A stretch of DNA of 64,000 nucleotides from Cytophagaceae bacterium (GTDB lineage Bacteria > Bacteroidota > Bacteroidia > Cytophagales > Spirosomataceae), in contig JAIXOL010000039.1 in assembly GCA_027486845.1 (NCBI GenBank), positions 1 through 64,000 on the forward strand, in the 5' to 3' direction. Of the stretch, positions 1 to 7,062 are shown piece after piece; the stretch's first letter is position 1; each line of letters starts with the position of its first letter. The position numbers and the translations under genes are program-made. The notes under the pieces are model-generated. The model was not told the origin of the DNA, did not search any database, and saw only the letters and a list, made by a program, of their open reading frames with translations.

Positions 1-73
1 AAGCTTTATTAGTGAGGTTTGAATTTTCGGTGAAAAATTGGGTTTCGTTACATTTTATCGCATTCTCAGTCAT
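1..73 (-). CDS. possible 5' end of an unidentified gene running off the left edge
   Basis: On the minus strand an ATG at 71-73 opens a frame with no stop to the window edge, giving about 24 residues beginning MTENAIKCNETQFF. This is too short to assign to a family. It would lie about 100 bp downstream of the cytochrome-type gene and point the same way. The 100 bp between them shows no clear terminator. The existence of the gene is only a possibility. Confidence 0.22.
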   Translation of the reverse strand, partial: MTENAIKCNETQFFTENSNLTNKA

Positions 74-174
74 TTTCTTACGTAAAATCAATAAAAAAAT
101 AAAAGTTTAAACAGCTTCAAGATTAAAATGTATTGGCAAGCCATAAATCTTATTTTATTTTAAAAATCTTCTAT

Positions 175-909
175 TTAATTGTTTACGGCACCCGCAACAA
201 TCCATTTTTTTATCGCCTCAATCTGACAAACACCTAATTTTTGGTTTTGAGGCATTCCAATATATCCAACGTGATAATTAATTACATGCCATAGTTTTTG
301 GTTTTCTACATAAATTTTAATTAATGCATAGCTATCAAGTATTACACTTCCCTTAGCAGCTTTTGTTTGGTGGCATCCAACGCAGTAAGTATCAATAATG
401 GGCTTTATAGATTTTGAAAAATTTGGCGTAGCTTCATCAATAACTCTTGCTCCACAAGTTGTGTTTTTTGCTCCTTCGTCAATCCATTGTTTGATGATGG
501 CAATTTGACTACTAGCCATTTTTCGAGGAGATTCAGGCATTTTTCCACTCGACATTTCGGTATAAATCTTACTTTTACTCGAACTTCCGGCACTAACGCC
601 TTTCATAATCCCATTATAGGTGCTAAGGTCATAACCTTCGGCTCTTGTTTTAGAATCATGACAGCCACTTTCTGCACAATTTGAGTAAATAATTGGTAAA
701 ACTTGCGAATCAAAGCAAATTGTTGAACTTGTACTGGCAGTTGTTGCACAGGAAAGTTGAGCAGGAGGCAATGTTTCTGGTGCAGCACCTGTTGGGTCAG
801 TATTTAATGGGGTTTCGGCTGGATTTGAGGGAGAAACAAGTGAAGCTTTATTGTAAGTACAAGAAAGTATTATACTCAGACAAGCGATTGTATAAATGAG
901 TGTTTTCAT
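175..909 (-). CDS. di-haem c-type cytochrome lipoprotein
   Basis: This is a predicted exported lipoprotein of 244 residues. A hydrophobic N-terminus ends in a lipobox (ILSC, Cys17), followed by a Ser/Pro/Thr-rich linker to about residue 60. Two similar cytochrome-like halves follow. The first has C78-A-E-S-G-C83-H84, a CX4CH variant of the haem-binding motif. The second has a standard C176-V-G-C179-H180. Each half has a downstream Met-Pro (M124-P, M219-P) that could supply the axial methionine, and ends in a similar I-K-x-W-I helix, which suggests an internal duplication. Such domains carry electrons outside the inner membrane. The gene is the last of a same-strand group with YceI, DUF5777 and Rieske genes, which suggests a shared redox role. 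The electron partner is unknown. Confidence 0.8.
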   Translation of the reverse strand: MKTLIYTIACLSIILSCTYNKASLVSPSNPAETPLNTDPTGAAPETLPPAQLSCATTASTSSTICFDSQVLPIIYSNCAESGCHDSKTRAEGYDLSTYNGIMKGVSAGSSSKSKIYTEMSSGKMPESPRKMASSQIAIIKQWIDEGAKNTTCGARVIDEATPNFSKSIKPIIDTYCVGCHQTKAAKGSVILDSYALIKIYVENQKLWHVINYHVGYIGMPQNQKLGVCQIEAIKKWIVAGAVNN

Positions 910-981
910 TGTTGAAGTAGTGTTTAATTCAAATTATAATCGACACAAAAATCGATTATATTATTGTGTATTTTTACAAAT

Positions 982-1530
982 TTATTTCTTCATTGCAGTA
1001 AAAATAAATTTGTTTTTAACAGCAACGTTATCGGCAATTTTGGCAATGACTAGCTTAGGTACATCAATTTTATGGTCGGATAATGGTATATTAAAATCAC
1101 ATAGCAAAGTTATTTCTTCGCCTTTTATAGTCACTTTTCCTTTCAAAAGGCGTTCTTTTGAAACCCCGTGCATGATTAGTGTACCTTTAGCAGTTACATC
1201 AAATGAACCATCTTTTTTCCAATCAATGGCTTCGTTGATTTTTCCTTTAAATATACCATTTGGGAATTTGGGTGATTCCATATAGTTTTCATTGAAATGT
1301 TCTTCCATTAAATGGTTTTTAAACTTGAACTCCGTCATCACCATTTTAACGGCTATTTCATTAGTTGTTATATTCAGAACTGAGTTCACCGTTTTGTTTA
1401 TTGCAGCAATGTTTTCGAGGGGAGTTTCTGAGAAGAAACTTGTTTCTCCATCACGACAAATGTAGTTTTGAGCTTTGGCATTAGTCGCAAAAAATAAGCT
1501 AATAATGAGTGTTGTGATGATATTTTTCAT
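982..1530 (-). CDS. YceI family protein
   Basis: A 182-residue secreted protein with a signal peptide ending near AKA-Q (residues 1-20). The rest resembles the YceI lipocalin-like fold, which binds polyisoprenoid or other amphipathic ligands in the periplasm. Family traits include the FKFKNHLMEEHFNENYME segment, which corresponds to the conserved region before the 'P' strand (SPKFPNGIFKG), and the later KGTLIMHGVSKER strand. In Bacteroidota such YceI genes commonly sit beside a DUF5777 barrel and a Rieske or c-type cytochrome gene, as here. The second YceI gene (18194-18757) is closer to the classical form. The ligand is unknown. Confidence 0.8.
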   Translation of the reverse strand: MKNIITTLIISLFFATNAKAQNYICRDGETSFFSETPLENIAAINKTVNSVLNITTNEIAVKMVMTEFKFKNHLMEEHFNENYMESPKFPNGIFKGKINEAIDWKKDGSFDVTAKGTLIMHGVSKERLLKGKVTIKGEEITLLCDFNIPLSDHKIDVPKLVIAKIADNVAVKNKFIFTAMKK

Positions 1531-1563
1531 TTATTCGAGGTAGATTGATGTGAGTTAAAAACG

Positions 1564-1620
1564 ACAAAAATAGTTATTTTATTGATAATCAGTGATTTAT
1601 CGATGTGGCGTACCGTCTTA
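1564..1620 (+). repeat. dispersed intergenic element, copy A
   Basis: About 57 bp that align with 3402-3463 and 6716-6776. Shared parts are an ACAAxxAT start, an AT-rich stretch, a TTG(A/G)TAATCAGT-like core, (A/C)TTTATCG and a GGCGTACCGTCT-like end. It lies between the DUF5777 stop and the YceI start, where it could affect YceI expression. Its nature is unknown. Confidence 0.5.
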
Positions 1621-1682
1621 ATTTACTAACTAGTTTCTCATTGCTTAGTTAAGCCATTGATTATGATTTAACTTTCTAAGAA

Positions 1683-2630
1683 TCACCAATTATCTTTCTT
1701 CTTCTTTTTGTCAAAACTAAATGTTCTTGAAAGATTGAAACCCCAATGAATTCCACCGTTGGTCCAAGATTCGGTATTTTCGGCGATAAATTGTTTTTCA
1801 ATCATACCTAATGAATTGGTAAAATGAAGTTGAAAAACGTGTCCACCTGTTTCGATATCGACACCTACCGAAAGTGAGTTATGATAATTTGAATTAAGAG
1901 TATACTGGTCGTTGAATGATGGAAGTCGATAAAAATATTCTGCGTTGATAGAAGTACGTTTATTAAGTTTATATCGACCACCGAATCCAATCGCAAAAAT
2001 ATCATTGGGTTCAAGCACCTCGCTGGCGTCGCTTGAGTTGATTCTGAAAACCTTGTTTCGATGTAGATAAGTTGGACTGATTTGTAATGAAAAACCATCA
2101 GTGATTTTTCTTGCAATCAGAATTTGAGTGCAGTAACTCAATCTTTCTATATTATTAGCAAAACTTGGTGATGAAAAAGAGTTTTCGGGATTTGTACTCA
2201 ACGAAACTGCCGCAATACTGGCAAAAAGCGTGACGCTCACAGGCATTATGTGGGCTCCACTCGATTGTTTGAGTAATTTGTATTTTCCAAAATAATCAAA
2301 CGTTTTTTGGGTTGTACTTCTACCAATTCCTACCATCAAATCATTAGTTAGGCCATACTCAAAGCTCATACGCATAGTGGCTTGGTCTAAACCAAAGTAA
2401 TTATATGCTCCTGTATTTAAAGCTCCAAAACGGTGAGCGATACGAAAATCTAAGTGACGTTTAGCCATTGTTTCAACCGACTGTCCATTAATAACTCTCG
2501 TTGATTTGAATGTAGCAGTAGCAAATGTCGTCGTGGGTTTCGTGTTTTTTTCAAGCACATCCATCGGGTCATCTTGTGCTTTAACTGTGACACTTAATAA
2601 AAGTAAAAAGAGGATGTATATATTTTTCAT
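1683..2630 (-). CDS. DUF5777 family outer-membrane beta-barrel protein
   Basis: A 315-residue exported protein with a signal peptide ending at VKAQ (residue 19). The body alternates short amphipathic strands and turns as in outer-membrane barrels. Segments such as HRFGALNTG, the FGLDQATMRMSFEYGLT strand and GIGRSTTQKTFDYFGKYKLL match what I recall of DUF5777. The family is typical of Bacteroidota and usually adjoins YceI and redox-protein genes, as here. It is probably an outer-membrane component of the cytochrome/YceI/Rieske group. A transport or scaffold role is an inference only. It shares a strand with its neighbours but is separated from each by 60-150 bp, so separate promoters are possible. 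Confidence 0.78.
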   Translation of the reverse strand: MKNIYILFLLLLSVTVKAQDDPMDVLEKNTKPTTTFATATFKSTRVINGQSVETMAKRHLDFRIAHRFGALNTGAYNYFGLDQATMRMSFEYGLTNDLMVGIGRSTTQKTFDYFGKYKLLKQSSGAHIMPVSVTLFASIAAVSLSTNPENSFSSPSFANNIERLSYCTQILIARKITDGFSLQISPTYLHRNKVFRINSSDASEVLEPNDIFAIGFGGRYKLNKRTSINAEYFYRLPSFNDQYTLNSNYHNSLSVGVDIETGGHVFQLHFTNSLGMIEKQFIAENTESWTNGGIHWGFNLSRTFSFDKKKKKDNW

Positions 2631-2696
2631 AATAAAAAATTATAATTATCGAGAAAGGGAAGTTTTATAAAAAGAAACTTCCCTTTATAAATGGAT

Positions 2697-3113
2697 TTAA
2701 GAAATAGTGAGTGTTGTACCACTTACCGCAACCGTATATTTTTTCAAACTTTTAGTAGCTGGGCCTTGTGTTACGGCTCCGCTTGTATTAAATTCTGCTC
2801 CATGATTTGGGCAATAAAATTTGCCACTACTTTGAAAAACTACTGTTGTGCCTGCGTGAGTACAAGCTTGAGCTACGGCAACAAATGAGCTCGCAGTATT
2901 GCCTGATGCGGTGCGGGCAATGATGACACCATTACTGTAAACATAACTATTAATAGTTAGTAATTTAGTTGATAAATCTACTGTAATTCCTCCGACTGGA
3001 AGTACAACATCACTAGCATTTTTGCACGATGCGAGTACCGCCAACAAGGCCGAACCGCCCAAACCCATACTCCTTAAAAAGTCTTTTCTTGTGATTGATT
3101 CTTGTGTAAGCAT
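2697..3113 (-). CDS. Rieske [2Fe-2S] lipoprotein
   Basis: A 138-residue predicted lipoprotein. An R-K-D-F-L-R start followed by a hydrophobic stretch and a lipobox (LASC, Cys30) suggests export, possibly by Tat because of the 'RKDFLR' motif. The Rieske cluster ligands are visible: C84-T-H86 and C101-P-N-H104, followed by the usual G-A-x-F. This minimal domain occurs alone, without the cytochrome b partner of a bc1 complex. It is therefore probably a small soluble or lipid-anchored electron carrier. It heads the minus-strand group with DUF5777, YceI and the c-type cytochrome. A second lone Rieske lipoprotein (8567-9076) lies on the other side of the ECF sigma genes. Confidence 0.88.
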   Translation of the reverse strand: MLTQESITRKDFLRSMGLGGSALLAVLASCKNASDVVLPVGGITVDLSTKLLTINSYVYSNGVIIARTASGNTASSFVAVAQACTHAGTTVVFQSSGKFYCPNHGAEFNTSGAVTQGPATKSLKKYTVAVSGTTLTIS

Positions 3114-3528
3114 TGTGTTTAAATGATAAGCTGTAAAAAAAATATTTAGGATGATTTAATATAAAACTTTGTAAAAATCTCTTATATTATTTCTTTTGAG
3201 AAAAGTACATTTTAAAATATCAAAGGTGAATAAAACTGAAAGAATAAGTTTTATGAAATTTTTGAAAAGAATTACAACATTCACAGTTTCATATTCTTGT
3301 ACGCATTAAACAGCATTATTATTGCCTTTGTTAGTTTTTTTAATAAAATTAGAGCATTGTCATTTTTTTTGATGGAATAAATGCCTAGACAAAATTAAGA
3401 AACAATTATTTGTTTTTTAATTTGTTGGTTATCAGTACTTTATCGCTTAGGATAACCGTCTCAAAAAACAATTTATTTCTTACAATTTAGAAACGTGCTT
3501 CAAGCCTGCAAAAATCATTATTGATGCC
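3114..3528. other. 415-bp intergenic region
   Basis: The space between the Rieske start and the stop of the sigma-partner gene is strongly AT-rich and has no plausible coding frame. It holds copy B of the dispersed element (3402-3463). I found no copy of the ECF-type promoter here and no convincing hairpin terminator. Confidence 0.6.
3402..3463 (+). repeat. dispersed intergenic element, copy B
   Basis: Aligns with copies A and C. The strongest shared block is TTATCAGTACTTTATCGC, followed by a short variable part and ACCGTCTC. It lies just downstream of the sigma-partner gene. There is no internal reading frame, so it resembles a short non-coding dispersed repeat. Confidence 0.5.
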
Positions 3529-5058
3529 TTAGCGATTCATTCTATAAAACCCATTAAGTTTCACCCCAAACATCCAGTCGTTGTTTCGGTAAGGAAGCGG
3601 CTTGAGTTGGTAAGAGACATACGGGCTTAGTTGAACCGAAAAACGTTTCCAGCGTTTTTCGATGCCAGTTGATAACATCCAGTTGTTGAACGGAATGACT
3701 TTTATACTTTCGGTGAGGCCTTCTTGTTGGTTTTCTTTAATGTAATCATGGTGTGAAAAAGAGGTAATTTGTCGGTGATATAAATCAAAATCTGTGCCTG
3801 CTGAGAATAATACAGTAAAATCTTTTCGTAATGGCAGACGATAATTAAGATAAAGTGGGATTCTGAAAAGCACCTGATGAGCCTCAATATCTTTGATTGG
3901 AGAACTTAAAGGTAAATCTAAGTCGTGCTGTTTACGAAAATCTTTTTCGGTTTTACGTTTAAAGTCATCTTCATCGCCGAAATTCTCAAAACCTAAAAAG
4001 CTTACATTTATACCGGTTGTTATACTCCAACGTTTGCTAAACAAAACTTCGGTCAAAATACATGTGCCGAATTGTGAATTGTCTATATTGCTACCTAAAC
4101 CTACTCGGTATTTAAGTGGCGGTAAACTGATTTGTGGCATTCTGAAACCAGATTTTTTGGGACTTGAATTAATACCACTTTCGGTTTTAAGTTGACGGTC
4201 AGTAAAACTAATAGCTGCAGATAAACCAAGTGGATGATAGCCTCTACTTTTTAAATCTTTTAATACAATTATATTTGAGTTTACTTCCTTTAAAATTGGC
4301 TGATTTGTAGAGTTTTGGATGTTGTTAATAGGTTGATTAACAGTAATTTGGCTTGTATATTTTCTTTTCTTATCAGCATTTTCTTCTGAAGCAGTTTGAT
4401 TATTGGAGTTTGAGTCCGACTTCATGTTTATAAAACCATTTTGTTGTGCTATTGGCTCAGATTGTTTCTTTTCATTGAGGTCATTATTGTTAGCATTAAT
4501 TCTATTTTGATTGTTACTTTTACGGAAATTCTCCTTGACAATTCCAACTTTATTTAGAGTTGAAATAGGTTTTTCAGTTTTATTATTTGAAGCAATGACT
4601 GTATTTTCTGAAATTTCAATGTCATTTTTAGGAGAAGCTTCTTCAATACTATTTACGCGTGGTTGTGTCACTATGTCTTCTTCGTAGTCATCAATGGTAA
4701 TTTTATGTTTAATGTGTTTAACAACATAAACTGTATCGATTTTTTCGACAACAATAGGCAAAGACTTACCATTAACAACTGTTTGTCTTGGTTGTTGCTT
4801 TAATTCCTTGTTTAATTCTGAAATTTTATTTAGTAAAGATTTGTTCTCATTCGCTTGAAAAATGGTTGTTGTTAATAAAGTTAAGATTATGAGTGTCCCA
4901 ACCGAGTAGGTCAAGACATGCCCAAAGCGTTGCCAAAGACTCAGAGGAATGTGTTGTTTCACATATCCTTGAACTCGGTCTATTTCATCTTCACTGAAAG
5001 GTGGGTGAAAGTTCTCAACTTTGCGTCGAAAAGCCTCGTCAAATTCGTCAGTTTTCAT
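3529..5058 (-). CDS. membrane-anchored ECF sigma partner with C-terminal barrel-like domain (putative anti-sigma factor)
   Basis: 509 residues, starting inside the end of the ECF sigma gene (11-bp overlap), so translation is probably coupled. Residues 1-43 are a charged, probably cytoplasmic segment. About 45-67 is a single transmembrane helix. Residues 70-92 form a short coiled coil (ANENKSLLNKISELNKELKQ). About 93-270 is a low-complexity, Asn/Ser/Lys-rich linker. About 275-509 contains alternating strands (YRVGLGSNIDNSQFG, RWSITTGINVSFLGF, FRIPLYLNYRLPL, FSVQLSPYVSYQL) ending in YRM like an outer-membrane barrel. Position and topology suggest it restrains the sigma factor. I see no clear zinc anti-sigma motif, so that role is inferred. 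The fusion of an inner-membrane anchor to a barrel-like tail is unusual. Confidence 0.7.
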   Translation of the reverse strand: MKTDEFDEAFRRKVENFHPPFSEDEIDRVQGYVKQHIPLSLWQRFGHVLTYSVGTLIILTLLTTTIFQANENKSLLNKISELNKELKQQPRQTVVNGKSLPIVVEKIDTVYVVKHIKHKITIDDYEEDIVTQPRVNSIEEASPKNDIEISENTVIASNNKTEKPISTLNKVGIVKENFRKSNNQNRINANNNDLNEKKQSEPIAQQNGFINMKSDSNSNNQTASEENADKKRKYTSQITVNQPINNIQNSTNQPILKEVNSNIIVLKDLKSRGYHPLGLSAAISFTDRQLKTESGINSSPKKSGFRMPQISLPPLKYRVGLGSNIDNSQFGTCILTEVLFSKRWSITTGINVSFLGFENFGDEDDFKRKTEKDFRKQHDLDLPLSSPIKDIEAHQVLFRIPLYLNYRLPLRKDFTVLFSAGTDFDLYHRQITSFSHHDYIKENQQEGLTESIKVIPFNNWMLSTGIEKRWKRFSVQLSPYVSYQLKPLPYRNNDWMFGVKLNGFYRMNR

Positions 5059-5716
5059 TGAGTTTATTTTTTCTCACTGCGTAAATATCAAATAAATGAG
5101 GATAATTAATACGAATCATTTCTTGTAATTTTATCCGAGCATCTTGAAGGTTCGATTTCGATGTGCCTTCTTGAATTCCGAGACGCTCGGCAATTTCTTT
5201 GTGTTTATAACCTTCAACAACATAAAGCATAAAAACCATGCGATACATGGGCGAAAGCTTACTTACAAGCCCCATGATTTCTTCAACTGAAAGTTGACTA
5301 ATCACGTCGTCGTTGAAGTCAGTTAGTTCAATTTCATTGATCGTAACATTGAGTTGGTATTTTTTATTACTTCTGTAATAATCGATGGCGGTATTGACCA
5401 TGATTGTTCGAATCCAAGCCTTGAACGGTTGAGCCGAATCGTATTTAGGTAGATTATTAAAGATTTTCAAGAAACCATCATTAATCATTTCTTCCACTTC
5501 TTGCTCATTACTAGAATATCTCGCACAGATGCTCTTCGCAAAGCCCAAATGTAACTTTATAAGCGTTCTTTGAGCTTGACTGTTGTTATCAATGCAGGCT
5601 TTTATAACGCTATCAAGATTATCTTCTGAAAATATACTTTTCTTGAAAAACAATGGTAAATGATTTAAAGCTTTTGCGAATTCATTAAAGTATTGATTGA
5701 ACGTTAGTATTGCCAA
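5048..5716 (-). CDS. ECF-type RNA polymerase sigma-70 factor
   Basis: 222 residues with region 2 and region 4 of an ECF sigma factor. Region 2 spans about residues 45-115: the EEMINDGFLKIFNNLPKYD core-binding helix, then F-K-A-W-I-R-T-I-M-V-N-T-A-I-D-Y-Y-R, which contacts the -10 element. Region 4 spans about 140-200: S-P-M-Y-R-M-V-F, then the Y-K-H-K-E-I-A-E-R-L-G-I-Q-E-G-T-S-K-S helix-turn-helix. The N-terminus is about 40 residues longer than in many ECF factors. The gene is immediately followed, with overlap, by its putative membrane partner. A promoter-like sequence upstream (5759-5786) matches those at 5827-5854 and 8500-8527, suggesting autoregulation. Confidence 0.9.
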   Translation of the reverse strand: MAILTFNQYFNEFAKALNHLPLFFKKSIFSEDNLDSVIKACIDNNSQAQRTLIKLHLGFAKSICARYSSNEQEVEEMINDGFLKIFNNLPKYDSAQPFKAWIRTIMVNTAIDYYRSNKKYQLNVTINEIELTDFNDDVISQLSVEEIMGLVSKLSPMYRMVFMLYVVEGYKHKEIAERLGIQEGTSKSNLQDARIKLQEMIRINYPHLFDIYAVRKNKLNEN

Positions 5717-5758
5717 CTTTAATATTCTTCGTCTAAATAATTATATTGATAAAGATAG

Positions 5759-5786
5759 TACGTATAAACAAAAAATAGGGTGGGGT
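5759..5786 (-). promoter_or_regulatory. putative ECF-type promoter of the sigma operon
   Basis: On the minus strand ACCCCAC (5786-5780) is followed after exactly 17 bp by CGTA (5762-5759). The sigma ATG lies 46 bp from the start of CGTA. The two plus-strand copies have the same boxes and the same spacing. CGTA is a usual ECF -10 core. The assignment to the neighbouring sigma factor is an inference. Confidence 0.6.
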
Positions 5787-5826
5787 GAATAATGAAATAT
5801 AAATATTTTTCAAAAAAAACTTTTTT

Positions 5827-5854
5827 ACCCCACGCTTTTAATTGACATGGCGTA
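5827..5854 (+). promoter_or_regulatory. putative ECF-type promoter of the 5899 barrel gene
   Basis: ACCCCAC at 5827-5833 and CGTA at 5851-5854 are separated by 17 bp, with ATG 48 bp after the start of CGTA. The flanks (TT before the first box, CTTTTA after it, GCGTAATGA at the second) also match the copy at 8500-8527. It is divergent from the sigma-operon promoter, only about 40 bp away. Confidence 0.65.
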
Positions 5855-5898
5855 ATGATAGTTAATTACTTTTTTTTTACAATTTAATATAAATACTT

Positions 5899-6615
5899 AT
5901 GACAAGTTTTGCAAGGTTGCTAGTTTTATCAGCATTATTAATTAGTTTCAGTTCAGTTACTTTATTGGGACAAGACTCTACGAAGTCCTCAATTCAAACG
6001 GTTTTTAAGAAGAAAAAAGGCATTGCAAAATTGAATTATTTAGGTGTTTATATTGCACCCGAATATCAGTTTGGTCAAGTTGGAGGTGTATTTAGGTCTT
6101 TGGCAGGCGGGTCAGTAATGCTGCAATTCAATAAAAGATTTGCAGTTGGGATGACTGGTTACAGCAGTTTCAGAAATCAATCGATTGGTGTTGATGGAAT
6201 GTTTGGTGGCTTAAAATTTGAATATACTGTAAAACCTGATGCTGCAATTCACGTTTCATTCCCTTTGATTATTGGAATGGCCAGTAATAATTTTCATTTT
6301 GAAGAATACGAACATGATGATTTTAGAGATGAAAGAGATGATGATTATGACCAAAAAGCTGGAAATAAGCGAAGAAGAGATGATAGATTCTCAAACACTA
6401 CGTATCATTTGATTCAACCGGGGATTATAGCAGAGGCAAACCTTTATCGTTTTGCAAAAGCATTTGTTGGTGCAAATTATCGATTCGCTTTTGATAATAA
6501 TGGTTTAAATACTGATTATAAAGGTTTTTCGGTAAATCTTGGAGTGAAACTTGGTATTTTTGATTACGCAATCAACAGAAAAAAAAAAAAAAAAAAAAAA
6601 GAAATTAAATTTTAA
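5899..6615 (+). CDS. small outer-membrane beta-barrel protein with poly-lysine tail
   Basis: 238 residues with a signal peptide ending about residue 24 (SVTLLGQ). The rest has strands typical of an 8-10 strand outer-membrane barrel: NYLGVYIAPEYQFGQ, RFAVGMTGYSSF, GLKFEYTVKP and a final GFSVNLGVKLGIFDYAI. A highly charged loop (about residues 134-160, rich in Asp, Arg and Glu) probably faces outward. The C-terminus is Arg, seven Lys, then EIKF, encoded by a run of 22 A. The gene diverges from the ECF sigma operon and shares its promoter type, so it is probably a sigma target. No specific function is recognised. Confidence 0.7.
   Translation: MTSFARLLVLSALLISFSSVTLLGQDSTKSSIQTVFKKKKGIAKLNYLGVYIAPEYQFGQVGGVFRSLAGGSVMLQFNKRFAVGMTGYSSFRNQSIGVDGMFGGLKFEYTVKPDAAIHVSFPLIIGMASNNFHFEEYEHDDFRDERDDDYDQKAGNKRRRDDRFSNTTYHLIQPGIIAEANLYRFAKAFVGANYRFAFDNNGLNTDYKGFSVNLGVKLGIFDYAINRKKKKKKKEIKF
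6579..6600 (+). repeat. A22 homopolymer inside a coding sequence
   Basis: Twenty-two consecutive A residues near the 3' end of the barrel gene encode seven lysines. Runs of this length are prone to slippage and to sequencing error. A change of length not divisible by three would replace the last four residues and extend the reading frame. Confidence 0.95.
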
Positions 6616-7062
6616 GTTAGTGAAACCATTTTTAGAATGAAGGTTGTCATTGATTGAGTAATTGCAGAACTGAAGTTTCGAATCATTTATTTAAGTATTG
6701 AGACGAAAGCAAGCGACAAAAATACTTATTAATTTGTTGATAATAAAGACTTTATCGCATTGGCGAATTATCTCGAATTTCGATACTTGTGTCTCAGTAC
6801 TTAAATAAAATTTCAGAATCTTTATTATTGTCAATTTCATCGTTATGTAATTAAATACTCCAACATTTTGCAACCCTTTTTGGGAGTGTTTCGTCCGTAT
6901 TAAAATAAATTGAGTAGAAATATTGTTGATTGAAATACTCGCCAAAATACATAGAAACCAAACTACTTCTTGTTTATTGATTAAAATTTTCCGCTTGTTA
7001 TCCCACACATCGCTGGGAATTTTAGTGTAGATAATCAAAGTTTCATCAAAATTCATTTTTTC
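6616..7062. other. 447-bp intergenic region
   Basis: Between the barrel gene and the CcdA-like gene. It holds copy C of the dispersed element (6716-6776), enclosed by a 17-bp inverted repeat (6688-6704 and 6791-6807). A 128-codon frame on the minus strand (6691-7077) overlaps the CcdA-like start, has no family features and uses rare codons, so I do not regard it as a gene. Confidence 0.55.
6688..6807 (+). repeat. inverted repeat enclosing dispersed element copy C
   Basis: The left arm TATTTAAGTATTGAGAC (6688-6704) pairs with 6791-6807 with one mismatch. The arms are 86 bp apart. Inside is the dispersed element shared with 1564-1620 and 3402-3463 (here 6716-6776). This gives the copy a MITE-like look, but the arms are not present around the other two copies. 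Confidence 0.5.

Noticed and set aside
7000-7030. A fourth ECF-type promoter before the CcdA-like gene (ATCCCAC at 7000)
   Set aside because: The first box has a mismatch and there is no CGTA 17 bp later; GTGTA appears at a different spacing.
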